A stretch of DNA of 64,000 nt, taken from assembly GCA_964389365.1 (NCBI GenBank), contig CAYMDO010000008.1:6082-70081 (forward strand), in the 5' to 3' direction. The position numbers and the translations under genes were made by a program. Shown here one piece after another: positions 45,474-54,172 of the stretch (positions within the stretch are counted from its first letter, which is position 1; every line of letters starts with the position of its first letter). The notes beneath the pieces were generated by a model. The model was not told where the DNA came from, searched no databases, and was given only the letters and a program-made list of their open reading frames with translations. The stretch is from UBA993 sp964389365 (lineage in GTDB: Bacteria; Bacillota; Dethiobacteria; DTU022).

Positions 45474-47668
45474 TACCGGTTTCCGTCAGCCTGCAGACGC
45501 ACATCAAGCAGGCTGTAGCGGCTTTCGGCTTTGTTGTTGCGTACAGCGATGGCCAGCGCTTTTTTGCTGCCCACCAGCACGGCCAGTTTCCTGGCCCGCG
45601 TGATGCCGGTGTAAAGCAGGTTACGCTGCAGCAGCATGTAATGCTGTGTCAAAACAGGCATAATAATCACCGGGTATTCACTGCCCTGGCTTTTATGTAC
45701 CGACACTGCATAGGATAAAACCAGCTCATCTGCCTCGGAAAAATCGTAAATCACCGGGCGTGGCTGCAGCAGGTCCCTGAAAGTAACAACCAGTTCGGCT
45801 TCCTCCCGGTCGATCGCGGTAATAACACCGATATCGCCGTTATAGACCTCTTTCTGGTAGTTGTTGCGGATCTGCATCACCTTGTCACCCAGGCGGAAAA
45901 GGGTGCCCTTGCCGGTGATTTCTACTTTATTGCGGGCCGGCGGATTCAGGGCCTGCTGCAGCAGCAGGTTCAGGCGGTCTACACCGGCTGCCGTTTTGCG
46001 CATCGGCGTCAACACCTGGATATCCAACAGCGGATCATAGGGGCCGAAGTTGGGCAGGCGCTCGCGACATAGCTGCACCACTTTGGCGGCTGCCGCTTCT
46101 GCATCCTCTTCCAATATAAAGAAAAAGTCTTTATTCTTAACGTTGAGATAGGGCATATCCCCCTGGTTTACACGGTGCGCGTTGACGATAATCATGCTTT
46201 CGCGGGCCTGGCGAAAGATATGTTTCAGACGGATACAGGCTACTGCCCCGGAGCTGATCAAATCACGCAGGACATTGCCGGCACCAACCGCCGGCAGCTG
46301 ATCGACATCACCAACCATGACCAGGCGGCAGCCTGCGGGCAAGGCTTTCAGCAGATTGTACATCAGAAGCAGGTCAACCATCGAAGCCTCATCCACGATC
46401 ACCACATTGGCTTCGATCGGGTTTTTATCGTTGCGCAAAAAACGAAAGCCTTCACCCTCACTGTAATTGTACTCAAGCAAGCGGTGAATGGTAAAAGCAT
46501 CGGCCGCGGTGGCCTCGGTGACCCGCTTGGCCGCCCTGCCTGTTGGCGCGGCCAGCAGTACTTTCTGGCGCATCAAGCGAAAGAGGCTGAGCAGCGCTTT
46601 TATCGTGGTCGTCTTGCCGGTACCCGGGCCGCCGGTTACCACAAGCACCCCGTTTTCCAGCGCCCCGATTAGTGATTCGAGCTGTTCGGTGTTCAGGTGC
46701 CTGTTTTCCTGGCCGACCCTGGCCAGAACCTGCTCAGCTTCGATAGCCGTATAGCGATAGGCCAGCTCGCCAATTTTCTTTAAGAGATAAGCCGTACCCT
46801 GCTCGGCCTGGAAGAAAGGGGCATAATAAACAGCGTCCCCTTCACCGCGCGTTTCGCAATAAACCCGCCTCTGCCCGGCCATCAACTGCAGTTCACGTAA
46901 AAAAATTTCCTTCTGAAGGCGTTCACCGGTGGTTTCAAGCAGGTCGCGCACCTTCTCCAGAAGCTCTTCGCCGGGCAGGTAGACATGGCCCTGCTCGGCG
47001 GCCCTGCTCAAAGTGTAGGTAATTGACGCCTGCACTCTTTCAGGCGCATCTTCGGGCAAACCAAACTGGCGGGCAATTTTATCGGCGGTTTTAAAACCGA
47101 TGCCGAATACATCTTCAGCCATGCTGTACGGATTCTCTTTGACCTGCCGTACCGTATCGGGGCCGTAGCGGCGGTACAGTCGCATCGCCTGGCCGATACC
47201 GACACCGTAACCCTGCAGAAAGACCAGCACGTTCTGAACATCTTTATACTGGCCGTAACTCCTGATGATGCCTGCTGCCTTAACTGTGCCGATGCCCTCG
47301 ATTTCCTGCAGGCGGTGCGGTTCCCGCTCCAAAACCTCCAGTGTTTTAAGGCCAAAGCGGCCTACAATTTTTTCGGCTGTGACCGGCCCGATACCCTTAA
47401 TCAAGCCCGATGCAAGGTAGCGCTTCAGGCCGGCTTCGGTTGCCGGCATCAGCCTATCCCACTGTTCGACCGCCAGCTGTCTGCCGTAGCGATTGTGGAG
47501 CTGCCAGCTGCCGCAGATCACCAGGTTTTCGCCCTGCTGCAGGGGCGGAAAGTTACCGACGATGGTCATTGTGTTATTGTCGCGCAGACGAAAACTGCCG
47601 ACAAGGTAGCCGTTGTCTTCGTTGTAAAACCTGATCTTTTCCAGTATGCCTTCATATTTTTCCGGCAT
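45473..47668 (-). CDS. recD2: RecD2-type ATP-dependent DNA helicase
   Basis: 731 residues. N-terminal OB/HhH region (IKGIGPVTAEKIVGRFG, LQEIEGIGTVKAAGIIRSYG, FGIGFKTADKIA), then superfamily 1B helicase motifs: Walker A VTGGPGTGKTTTIKAL, VVIVDEASMVDLLL, VGDVDQLPAVGAGNVL and C-terminal SYAVSVHKSQGSEYP...YTGITRARK. RecD2 is a 5'-3' helicase acting in repair and fork maintenance without RecBC. It ends TAG immediately followed by TGA. Confidence 0.95.
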   Translation of the reverse strand: MPEKYEGILEKIRFYNEDNGYLVGSFRLRDNNTMTIVGNFPPLQQGENLVICGSWQLHNRYGRQLAVEQWDRLMPATEAGLKRYLASGLIKGIGPVTAEKIVGRFGLKTLEVLEREPHRLQEIEGIGTVKAAGIIRSYGQYKDVQNVLVFLQGYGVGIGQAMRLYRRYGPDTVRQVKENPYSMAEDVFGIGFKTADKIARQFGLPEDAPERVQASITYTLSRAAEQGHVYLPGEELLEKVRDLLETTGERLQKEIFLRELQLMAGQRRVYCETRGEGDAVYYAPFFQAEQGTAYLLKKIGELAYRYTAIEAEQVLARVGQENRHLNTEQLESLIGALENGVLVVTGGPGTGKTTTIKALLSLFRLMRQKVLLAAPTGRAAKRVTEATAADAFTIHRLLEYNYSEGEGFRFLRNDKNPIEANVVIVDEASMVDLLLMYNLLKALPAGCRLVMVGDVDQLPAVGAGNVLRDLISSGAVACIRLKHIFRQARESMIIVNAHRVNQGDMPYLNVKNKDFFFILEEDAEAAAAKVVQLCRERLPNFGPYDPLLDIQVLTPMRKTAAGVDRLNLLLQQALNPPARNKVEITGKGTLFRLGDKVMQIRNNYQKEVYNGDIGVITAIDREEAELVVTFRDLLQPRPVIYDFSEADELVLSYAVSVHKSQGSEYPVIIMPVLTQHYMLLQRNLLYTGITRARKLAVLVGSKKALAIAVRNNKAESRYSLLDVRLQADGNR

Positions 47669-47811
47669 GTAACACTGCTCCCCGAAGCGGCTTTTTGCAC
47701 AGCCAAGGTCTGTTTTACCCGGCGCCGCCGGTCAACCCAAACACCTGTCTGCCCATTTATACCACAAACAACCGCTTAATCCCTGCTGAATGAATATAAA
47801 AGCAGCAGGAT

Positions 47812-47851
47812 GCGAAAAGCCCCCGCCCCCTCTTATGGAGGGGGCGGGAGT
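47812..47851 (-). terminator. Strong terminator after metK
   Basis: On the minus strand CCCGCCCCCTC and GAGGGGGCGGG (11 bp, 5-base loop) are followed by GCTTTTCG. The GC-rich stem ends metK transcription ahead of recD2. Confidence 0.8.
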
Positions 47852-47917
47852 GATATAGGTTTTCAGACAGGGCGGAATAATACCAAAATTAATTTAGATG
47901 CCGTTAATAAATATTTT

Positions 47918-49105
47918 TTACAGCGCCTCTTTTAACAGTTCAACCTTATCCAACCTTTCCCAGGGCAGGTCAAGCTCAGGCCGCCCGAAGTGGCCATAGG
48001 CCGCCAGCTGCTGATAAATGGGACGGCGCAGGTTTAAGTTCTCAATGATCGCCGCCGGGCGCAGGTCAAAATGTTTGCGGATCAATTCTTCAATAACCGC
48101 AACGGGAATTTTTTCAGTGCCGAAAGTTTCGACCATCAGTGAAACAGGCTTTGACACCCCGATAGCGTAGGCCACCTGGAACTGGCACTTCGAGGCCAAG
48201 CCCGCCGCGACAATATTCTTCGCCACGTGCCTGGCTGCATAAGATGCCGAGCGATCTACCTTGGTCGGGTCCTTGCCGGAAAAGGCCCCTCCGCCGTGCG
48301 CGGCATAACCGCCATAAGTATCGACAATTATTTTGCGGCCGGTGAGCCCTGCGTCGCCCTGCGGGCCGCCGACCACAAAACGGCCGGTCGGGTTGATCAG
48401 GAACCGCGTTTCCGGCAGCAGCATATCGCCGGGCACAATTTTGGCGATCACCTGCTCTACCAGGTCTTCTTCAATCTGGGCCAGTGTTACGCTGTCACTG
48501 TGCTGGGCTGAAATTACGATGGTCTGGACATGCGAGGGCCGTCCATTGCTGTAAGCAATGCTGACCTGGGTTTTCCCATCCGGCCTCAGATATTTTAGCT
48601 GCCCGCTCTTGCGCACACGAGCCAGCTGCTGGGCCAGCCTGTGGGCCAGCGAAATCGGCAGCGGCATTAACTCCGGAGTTTCATCGCAGGCAAAACCGAA
48701 CATCAGCCCCTGGTCGCCGGCGCCTATCAGGTCGTAACCGTTCAAAACATCTTTTCCCCGCACCTCCAAAGCCTGGTCGACTCCCAGGGCAATATCGGGC
48801 GACTGTTCGTCTATGGAGCTAAGTACGGCGCAGGTATCGCCATCAAACCCGTACTTGGCCCTCGTATAGCCAATCTCCTTGATCTTGTTACGAACCAACC
48901 TGGGGATATCGACATAACAGCTTGTAGTGATCTCGCCGCAAACCAGGACCAGCCCGGTGGTGACCATGGTCTCTGCCGCAACCCTGGCCACCGGATCCTG
49001 CTCGATAATGGCGTCGAGAATAGCATCTGAAATCTGGTCGGCCAGCTTATCGGGATGGCCCTCTGTTACCGATTCGGATGTAAAAAGATAATTGTTCTGG
49101 TGCAT
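47918..49105 (-). CDS. metK: S-adenosylmethionine synthetase
   Basis: 395 residues from ATG 49105 (AAGGAGGAACAGACG). Motifs: FTSESVTEGHPDK, GAGDQGLMFGFA, the P-loop-like GGAFSGKDPTKVDRSAAY-type segment, and the metal/phosphate-binding FVVGGPQGDAGLTGRK. Makes SAM from methionine and ATP. The 98 bases upstream show no S-box riboswitch. Confidence 0.97.
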   Translation of the reverse strand: MHQNNYLFTSESVTEGHPDKLADQISDAILDAIIEQDPVARVAAETMVTTGLVLVCGEITTSCYVDIPRLVRNKIKEIGYTRAKYGFDGDTCAVLSSIDEQSPDIALGVDQALEVRGKDVLNGYDLIGAGDQGLMFGFACDETPELMPLPISLAHRLAQQLARVRKSGQLKYLRPDGKTQVSIAYSNGRPSHVQTIVISAQHSDSVTLAQIEEDLVEQVIAKIVPGDMLLPETRFLINPTGRFVVGGPQGDAGLTGRKIIVDTYGGYAAHGGGAFSGKDPTKVDRSASYAARHVAKNIVAAGLASKCQFQVAYAIGVSKPVSLMVETFGTEKIPVAVIEELIRKHFDLRPAAIIENLNLRRPIYQQLAAYGHFGRPELDLPWERLDKVELLKEAL

Positions 49106-49202
49106 CGTCTGTTCCTCCTTGATCGTGACTTGGGCTGGAAACTGCAAATAAACGCAAAAAACTCTTCTGATTTAATGGTTTAAGGGGTCTTTCCAGCGCC
49201 TC

Positions 49203-49880
49203 TTATCTCCCGGGGTCTGGTGGCCACCCCCGGCCGGGGCTGCCTTCAGGCTGGGCCCGCTGCAGGATAGCAATCACCTCGTCGTCGCCGACCTGCTCAA
49301 AATTCCTGTAGAACTGGCCGACAGCGGCAAAATCAACCGGCGCTTCGAGATAAACAAGGGCGCTGACCTCTTTCTTCAGGCGGGCAAAGGTTTCAGGCGG
49401 GCCAACCGGAACAGCGAGAGCCAGCTCAGCCGGCCCCTGCTGCCTGATGGAGCCAAGCGCAGCCAGCATGGTATATCCGGTAGCCACGCCGTCATCGACT
49501 ACGACAACCAGGCGCCCTTCAACTTGCGGCAGCTTCTTTTCACCGCGGTAGAGCTGCAGGCGGCGGGCAATTTCGGTTTGCTCTTTGGCTGCCTCTTTTT
49601 TTACATAGTCGGGGAAAACCCCCAGCCGGGAAATCAGTTCATCGTTAAGCATTACCACCCCGTTACTGCCGGTAGCGCCGATGGCCAGTTCGCTCCGGTG
49701 GGGGGCCCCAATCTTCCGGGTTATGATCAGGTCAAGTTCGCCGCCCAGCTTGTTGTGAATCTGTTCAGCCACAACAACCCCGCCGCGGGGCACGGCCAGG
49801 ACCAGCGGGTCACGCCCCTTGTATATTTCAAGTCTTTCTGCAAGCATCTCTCCGGCTTCACGGCGATCTTTAAATAACAT
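49203..49880 (-). CDS. Phosphoribosyltransferase-domain protein
   Basis: About 225 residues with a type I PRTase fold: VLAVPRGGVVVAEQI, GGELDLIITRKIGAPHRSELAIGA and the PRPP loop RLVVVVDDGVATGYTMLAAL. This subgroup is often annotated as a putative PRTase near stress or dienelactone-hydrolase genes; the substrate is unknown. ATG 49880 has GGGAG nine bases upstream. It follows cooC on the same strand. Confidence 0.8.
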   Translation of the reverse strand: MLFKDRREAGEMLAERLEIYKGRDPLVLAVPRGGVVVAEQIHNKLGGELDLIITRKIGAPHRSELAIGATGSNGVVMLNDELISRLGVFPDYVKKEAAKEQTEIARRLQLYRGEKKLPQVEGRLVVVVDDGVATGYTMLAALGSIRQQGPAELALAVPVGPPETFARLKKEVSALVYLEAPVDFAAVGQFYRNFEQVGDDEVIAILQRAQPEGSPGRGWPPDPGR

Positions 49881-49927
49881 ATGCATCATCTCCCGTTTTT
49901 ACTCAGGTTTAAGGTTATTAGCCCGGT

Positions 49928-50683
49928 TTACAGCCCCAGGCCCTTAAAAAGCCTATGGGCGGCCAAAACTGCCGGTGAATCCGCCGGCAGGCCGAAGAGG
50001 GCCTTTGCGTTAAGATCGTATTCGGCAACGCCGGAATCATAAGGTATTTCACCGTATAACTCCAACCCCGTGCTTTCCACCTCCCGGCCCAGCTGTTCGG
50101 TATCGCCCTCGCGGCTGCGGCCGATCACCAGTCCCATTCGGGAGACGGATATCTGCACGTTGTCAACAATCTCTTTTACCCTGCCGGCGGAGCGAACACC
50201 GCGGGCTGAAGAGTCGCTGGTAACCAACAGCAGGTCAAGCATCGGCAGCAAGCGGCGGCTCAGGTGCTCAAGACCGGCTTCATTATCGATAACCATGTAA
50301 TCATAACTTTTGCTTAGTTTTTCGAGGTACCCCTTAAGCAGGTCATTGGGGTAACAGTAGCAGCCCGGCCCCTGGGGGTTCCCCATCACCAGCAGATCAA
50401 AAGCGTCCTCTTCCACCATTGCCCGCATCAGACGCGATTCGATAAATATATCTTTTGTCATACCTGTGGGCACTGCGTTTGGCTTCTTGGTTTCTTCAAT
50501 AATAGTACCGATCGTATCATGGACAGTAACGCCCAAAGCCTCGTTTAAGTTGGCGTTGGCGTCGGCATCAACAGCCAGGATGCTTTTGCCCGGGTTACTT
50601 TCGATCAGGTAGCGGATCAGCAAGGCTGAAAGAGTTGTTTTTCCGGTACCGCCTTTGCCTGCAACTGCTATACGTTTGGTCAT
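49928..50683 (-). CDS. cooC: CooC-type ATPase, CO dehydrogenase nickel-insertion/maturation factor
   Basis: 251 residues of the MinD/CooC P-loop family: deviant Walker A VAGKGGTGKTTLSALLIR, DADANANLNEALG, and the CooC-typical GNPQGPGCYCYPNDLLKGYL with the paired Cys that bind metal in the dimer, then IDNEAGLEHLSRR. CooC helps load Ni into carbon monoxide dehydrogenase. No CODH gene is in the window, but its presence implies one, consistent with a Wood–Ljungdahl organism. It lies 58 bases after the VWA gene. Confidence 0.9.
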   Translation of the reverse strand: MTKRIAVAGKGGTGKTTLSALLIRYLIESNPGKSILAVDADANANLNEALGVTVHDTIGTIIEETKKPNAVPTGMTKDIFIESRLMRAMVEEDAFDLLVMGNPQGPGCYCYPNDLLKGYLEKLSKSYDYMVIDNEAGLEHLSRRLLPMLDLLLVTSDSSARGVRSAGRVKEIVDNVQISVSRMGLVIGRSREGDTEQLGREVESTGLELYGEIPYDSGVAEYDLNAKALFGLPADSPAVLAAHRLFKGLGL

Positions 50684-50741
50684 CTACGGTTTGTCCCCTT
50701 TCAATTACTGCACCTGTCCATCAGTTTCCTGGCAAAACCGG

Positions 50742-52070
50742 CTAGAGCCTGCCGGCCAGAACCTCTTCCAGCTGGGCGATTGTGCTGCATGGCCACATTT
50801 CAGCCAACTCCGATACCATGACAACGGAGCGGTAGTCGGCCCAGCGATCAGGCGGCAGCGGGTTGAGCCAGATTACCCGCCTGACGCGCTCTTTAATTTT
50901 AGCCAGTTCTTTTATCGATTGATCTAGCGCTACAGTTTTCGTATCGCTGACTATGATCAGCGTGGTTTTCATATTGACCCGGTCGGGGTAATCAGTCATC
51001 AACCTGCCGAGAGCCCGGCTGATATCAGTTCCCCCGCCCCAGTTGCCGCTGCGCCGGATCACCCTGTCCAGCAGGTTGTTTAAGACTATCTTACCCTTAA
51101 TCCCGGCATCTAGGTTTTCAAGGTTATCAGAAAAGCTGAAGCAGGAAAGATCCCTGACTGCCTCGTGCAGGCCGTAAAGAAAATGGATAACAAAAGAGCT
51201 GTAGCTTTTCATTGACGCCGATACATCACAGAGCAATAAAATCTGCTCCCTGGTGCGCCGTTTCGGCCTGCGCCTGATCTTAAAAAGAAGCCCGCCGTAC
51301 TGCATGTTGTCGCGAATCGAACGACGGAAGTCCAACGGCCCGCTGCGCGGGCCGCAGCGGCGGCGGCGCAGGATTTTTACAGCCAGCTTCCTGGACAGTC
51401 TTTGCATAAGAAGTTCAGCTGCCGGCAGGTCTGAGGCCGCTATGGCGGCAATATCTATTTCGCGCAGGTAATCACCGGCATCCCCGACGCTGCCGGTGCC
51501 ATCAGCCGCGCCGGAGAATTCTGCGCGGTTGTGTTTTTCAGCATCGCGGTTGCGGCAGTAGCGCAAATGGCTTTTTACTACCGTTTCCAAAACCGGTTTA
51601 AAGCGCTGCTCGACATTTTTGCCGTTTTCAGTTTTCTGCATAAACTCTTTCAGCTGACTGCGCTGATCGGCAGAAAGGGAGCTGTACTGCTGCAGTTCCT
51701 CGAGGCTCAGCTGCAGTGCCTCGCCCTTGAACCGCAAATCCCGGTTGGCTTCTTCCAACCGTCTCTTAAACTCATACTCCCGGCGGCCGAGCTCTTCTTT
51801 GCGCAATAACTGCTCTTCAGGAGTCAGGAAAAATTGATCAAAAACCCTGGTAAATACTGCCTGGTCGCGCCTGCTTTTCACCATTGCAGCCTGCAGGGTT
51901 GACTTAAACTGCGCCCGCGATGCGAGGTCAATCAGCTCAAGCGCCTTCAAGGCATCGATCACTTCAGCCGTGCCCACGGGCAGGCCCTCATTGCGAAGCA
52001 GGCCGGTAAAAATGGTTAGATTCATCTCAAAGCGGCCAGGCCCCTGTTTGCCTGTCAGCTGCAGCTGCAC
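50742..52070 (-). CDS. VWA-domain (CoxE-like) protein
   Basis: 442 residues. The N-terminal half is helical and charged (TGLLRNEGLPVGTAEVIDALKAL), typical of CoxE/YehP-like proteins. The C-terminal VWA domain keeps the MIDAS motif (LLLCDVSASMKSYSSF) and a later TLIIVSDTKT. Such proteins pair with MoxR ATPases as metal-centre insertion or chaperone systems. GTG 52070 after GGCGGTGAAGC overlaps the end of the MoxR gene. It ends in TAG with TGA seven codons on. Confidence 0.85.
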   Translation of the reverse strand: MQLQLTGKQGPGRFEMNLTIFTGLLRNEGLPVGTAEVIDALKALELIDLASRAQFKSTLQAAMVKSRRDQAVFTRVFDQFFLTPEEQLLRKEELGRREYEFKRRLEEANRDLRFKGEALQLSLEELQQYSSLSADQRSQLKEFMQKTENGKNVEQRFKPVLETVVKSHLRYCRNRDAEKHNRAEFSGAADGTGSVGDAGDYLREIDIAAIAASDLPAAELLMQRLSRKLAVKILRRRRCGPRSGPLDFRRSIRDNMQYGGLLFKIRRRPKRRTREQILLLCDVSASMKSYSSFVIHFLYGLHEAVRDLSCFSFSDNLENLDAGIKGKIVLNNLLDRVIRRSGNWGGGTDISRALGRLMTDYPDRVNMKTTLIIVSDTKTVALDQSIKELAKIKERVRRVIWLNPLPPDRWADYRSVVMVSELAEMWPCSTIAQLEEVLAGRL

Positions 52071-52981
52071 GCTTCACCGCCACACTTCTTGTCGATTATA
52101 GCCTGCTCAATCCCCTCAGGACCGATCTGGACGGCAAACAGCTGTTGGTCAGCCCTGGTTTTAAGCAGCAAATTGAGGGTATCGGTAACGACCTTGCCGT
52201 CCAGGTGGCTGCGGTCCAGCGCCTGCAGGGCTCTGGTCCAGTCCAGGGTCTCGGCAATCGAAGGCTTTTTACGCAGGTCCGGCAGACGGCGCAGCCTGGC
52301 AACCACCCGGGCGATCTCCCAGGCCAGGCGGTCGGCGATTCCCGGCACCCTGGCTTTGATAATCTCCACCTCTTTTTCAACCGCGGGGAAATCGAGGTAT
52401 AAATATAGGCAGCGGCGCTTAAGCCCGTCTGAGAGCTCGCGCTCATTATTGCTGGTTAAAACCACTACCGGTATGTTCCTGGCCGGTATCGTGCCCAGCT
52501 CCGGAATTGAAACCTGAAAATCGGAGAGCACTTCAAAAAGAAAAGCTTCAAATTCGGGATCGCACTTGTCAACTTCATCGATCAGCAGCACAGCCTGCCT
52601 GTCGGCACGGATTGCCCGCAGGAGCGGACGCTCCAGCAGATAGCGGTCGGAGAAGAGGTCCTCTTCACGGATTTCCGCCTCTTCCAGGTTGCGGTTCATC
52701 TGGATCTTAAGCAGCTGGCGCTGGTAGTTCCACTCGTAGAGCGCTTTTGTTTCATCCAGACCTTCGTAGCACTGCAGACGGATTAGTTCAGAACCGATGG
52801 CCCGGGCCAGCACTTTGCCCATTTCCGTTTTGCCCACTCCCGGCGCCCCTTCAATCAGCAGCGGTTTCTTCAGTTCCAGGGCTAGAAAGACCGTAAGCAC
52901 GGTTTGCTCTTCACAGATATAGCCGGCCTCTTTAAAACTGTTCCTTAGTTCACCCAGGGATAAACCCATAAATGCCATCAT
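52055..52981 (-). CDS. MoxR-type AAA+ ATPase (CoxD-like)
   Basis: 308 residues: Walker A LIEGAPGVGKTEMGKVLA, Walker B AVLLIDEVDKCDPEFEAFLFEVL, sensor VVLTSNNERELSDGLKRRCL. It ends in a Cys-rich tail (KKCGGEACSCS) that could bind metal. MoxR–VWA pairs mature metalloenzymes; with cooC next in the row a role around CO dehydrogenase is an inference. Start is ATG 52981 or the adjacent ATG, after GAAGGA. Confidence 0.87.
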   Translation of the reverse strand: MMAFMGLSLGELRNSFKEAGYICEEQTVLTVFLALELKKPLLIEGAPGVGKTEMGKVLARAIGSELIRLQCYEGLDETKALYEWNYQRQLLKIQMNRNLEEAEIREEDLFSDRYLLERPLLRAIRADRQAVLLIDEVDKCDPEFEAFLFEVLSDFQVSIPELGTIPARNIPVVVLTSNNERELSDGLKRRCLYLYLDFPAVEKEVEIIKARVPGIADRLAWEIARVVARLRRLPDLRKKPSIAETLDWTRALQALDRSHLDGKVVTDTLNLLLKTRADQQLFAVQIGPEGIEQAIIDKKCGGEACSCS

Positions 52982-53149
52982 TCCTTCTAGTTGTTTTTCA
53001 ATTAAAAATGTCTCTTACAATGCCGTTTTAATGATACTACAAAGCAGGGAGGCGGGCAAACAATAAACGCGGGTACTGCCGATATATTTATTGCAATATG
53101 ATAAAATACAATCGTTCCTGAAGCAATTCCAAAAATGGGAGGTTCTATC

Positions 53150-54025
53150 GTGAAATATAGCGGTCAGTCGGAAACCGGCAGGATTGAAGCAATTTTGATG
53201 AAAAAACCGGAGGCGGCCTGGATCAGCCAGCAGAATACTGACAGCCAGTGGCGGCAGCTTAATTATCCGTCAGCCCCCGATTATGAAAAAGCACTCGACG
53301 AATACAGCCGGTTTGCCGCAATTATCGAAAACCATGTCGGGGAGGTGCACTACCTGCCCGAAGACGGCAGTGTCGGCCTCGATTCAATCTACACCCACGA
53401 CCCGGTGATTATAACCCAAAAAGGGGCCATCCTCTGCAGCATGGGCAAAAAAGAGCGTGTACCGGAACCGCAGGCCGCCGCACGATATCTGCAGGGCATT
53501 GGTATGCCGGTAATCGGAGAAATTAAAGCCCCCGGCAGAGTCGAGGGCGGCGATATCGTCTGGTTTGACGATGATACAGTTGCGGTCGGGATTGGCTACC
53601 GCACCAACCGCGAAGGGATTGCCCAGCTGCGGAAGCTGACAGAAGGCCTAGTCAGGGAAGTTATAGAGGTGCCGCTGCCGCACGGTAACGGGCCTGCTGA
53701 GTGCCTGCACCTGATGTCGATGATCAGCCCGATAGACCGCGACCTGGCCGTGGTCTATTCACCGCTGATGGTGGTACCGTTCCGCGAGCTGCTGATTGAA
53801 AAGGGAATCAGGTTTGTCGAGGTGCCGGCTGAAGAATACGACACATTCGGCTGCAACGTGCTGGCGCTGGCCCCGCGCAAATGCGTGATCATCGCCGGCA
53901 ACCCGAAGACCAAAGCCGGCCTGGAAGAAGCCGGAGCCACCGTGTACGAATACCCGGGCGAGGATGTTTCAATCAAGGGGGGCGGCGGCCCGACCTGCCT
54001 CACCCGCCCGCTGCTGCGCACCTGA
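53150..54025 (+). CDS. Dimethylarginine dimethylaminohydrolase / arginine deiminase-superfamily enzyme
   Basis: 291 residues from GTG 53150 (TGGGAGGTTCTATC upstream; ATG 53135 overlaps that site). Guanidino-group-modifying fold with all expected active-site positions: Asp84 (YTHDPVII), Glu132 (GRVEGGDIVWF), His187 (CLHLMSM) and nucleophile Cys283 (GGGGPTCLTRP). DDAH hydrolyses N-omega-methylated arginines to citrulline plus methylamine or dimethylamine; related enzymes use other guanidines. It converges on a dimethylamine methyltransferase operon, favouring DDAH-type chemistry, but the substrate is not proven. Confidence 0.75.
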   Translation: MKYSGQSETGRIEAILMKKPEAAWISQQNTDSQWRQLNYPSAPDYEKALDEYSRFAAIIENHVGEVHYLPEDGSVGLDSIYTHDPVIITQKGAILCSMGKKERVPEPQAAARYLQGIGMPVIGEIKAPGRVEGGDIVWFDDDTVAVGIGYRTNREGIAQLRKLTEGLVREVIEVPLPHGNGPAECLHLMSMISPIDRDLAVVYSPLMVVPFRELLIEKGIRFVEVPAEEYDTFGCNVLALAPRKCVIIAGNPKTKAGLEEAGATVYEYPGEDVSIKGGGGPTCLTRPLLRT

Positions 54026-54135
54026 AATTTGACACAGGACAGTTGAAGCCGATGCCAGCCGGTGCTAAAGATCCGAGTATGCCCTGACCAGCTTCCCCCG
54101 GCTTCCAACCTTTTGCCTCTATATATCGAGTCCCC

Positions 54136-54160
54136 CACCTGCCGGCAGGCGTGATTTTTA
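54136..54160 (+). terminator. Possible terminator after DDAH-like gene
   Basis: CACCTG-CCGG-CAGGCGTG forms a hairpin followed by ATTTTTA, between the two convergent genes. The rest of the 147-base gap shows nothing recognisable. Confidence 0.45.
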
Positions 54161-54172
54161 TCACCACTACTA

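Noticed and set aside
49106..49202. SAM (S-box) riboswitch before metK
   Set aside because: Only 97 bases are available, with no terminator hairpin or S-box core motifs.
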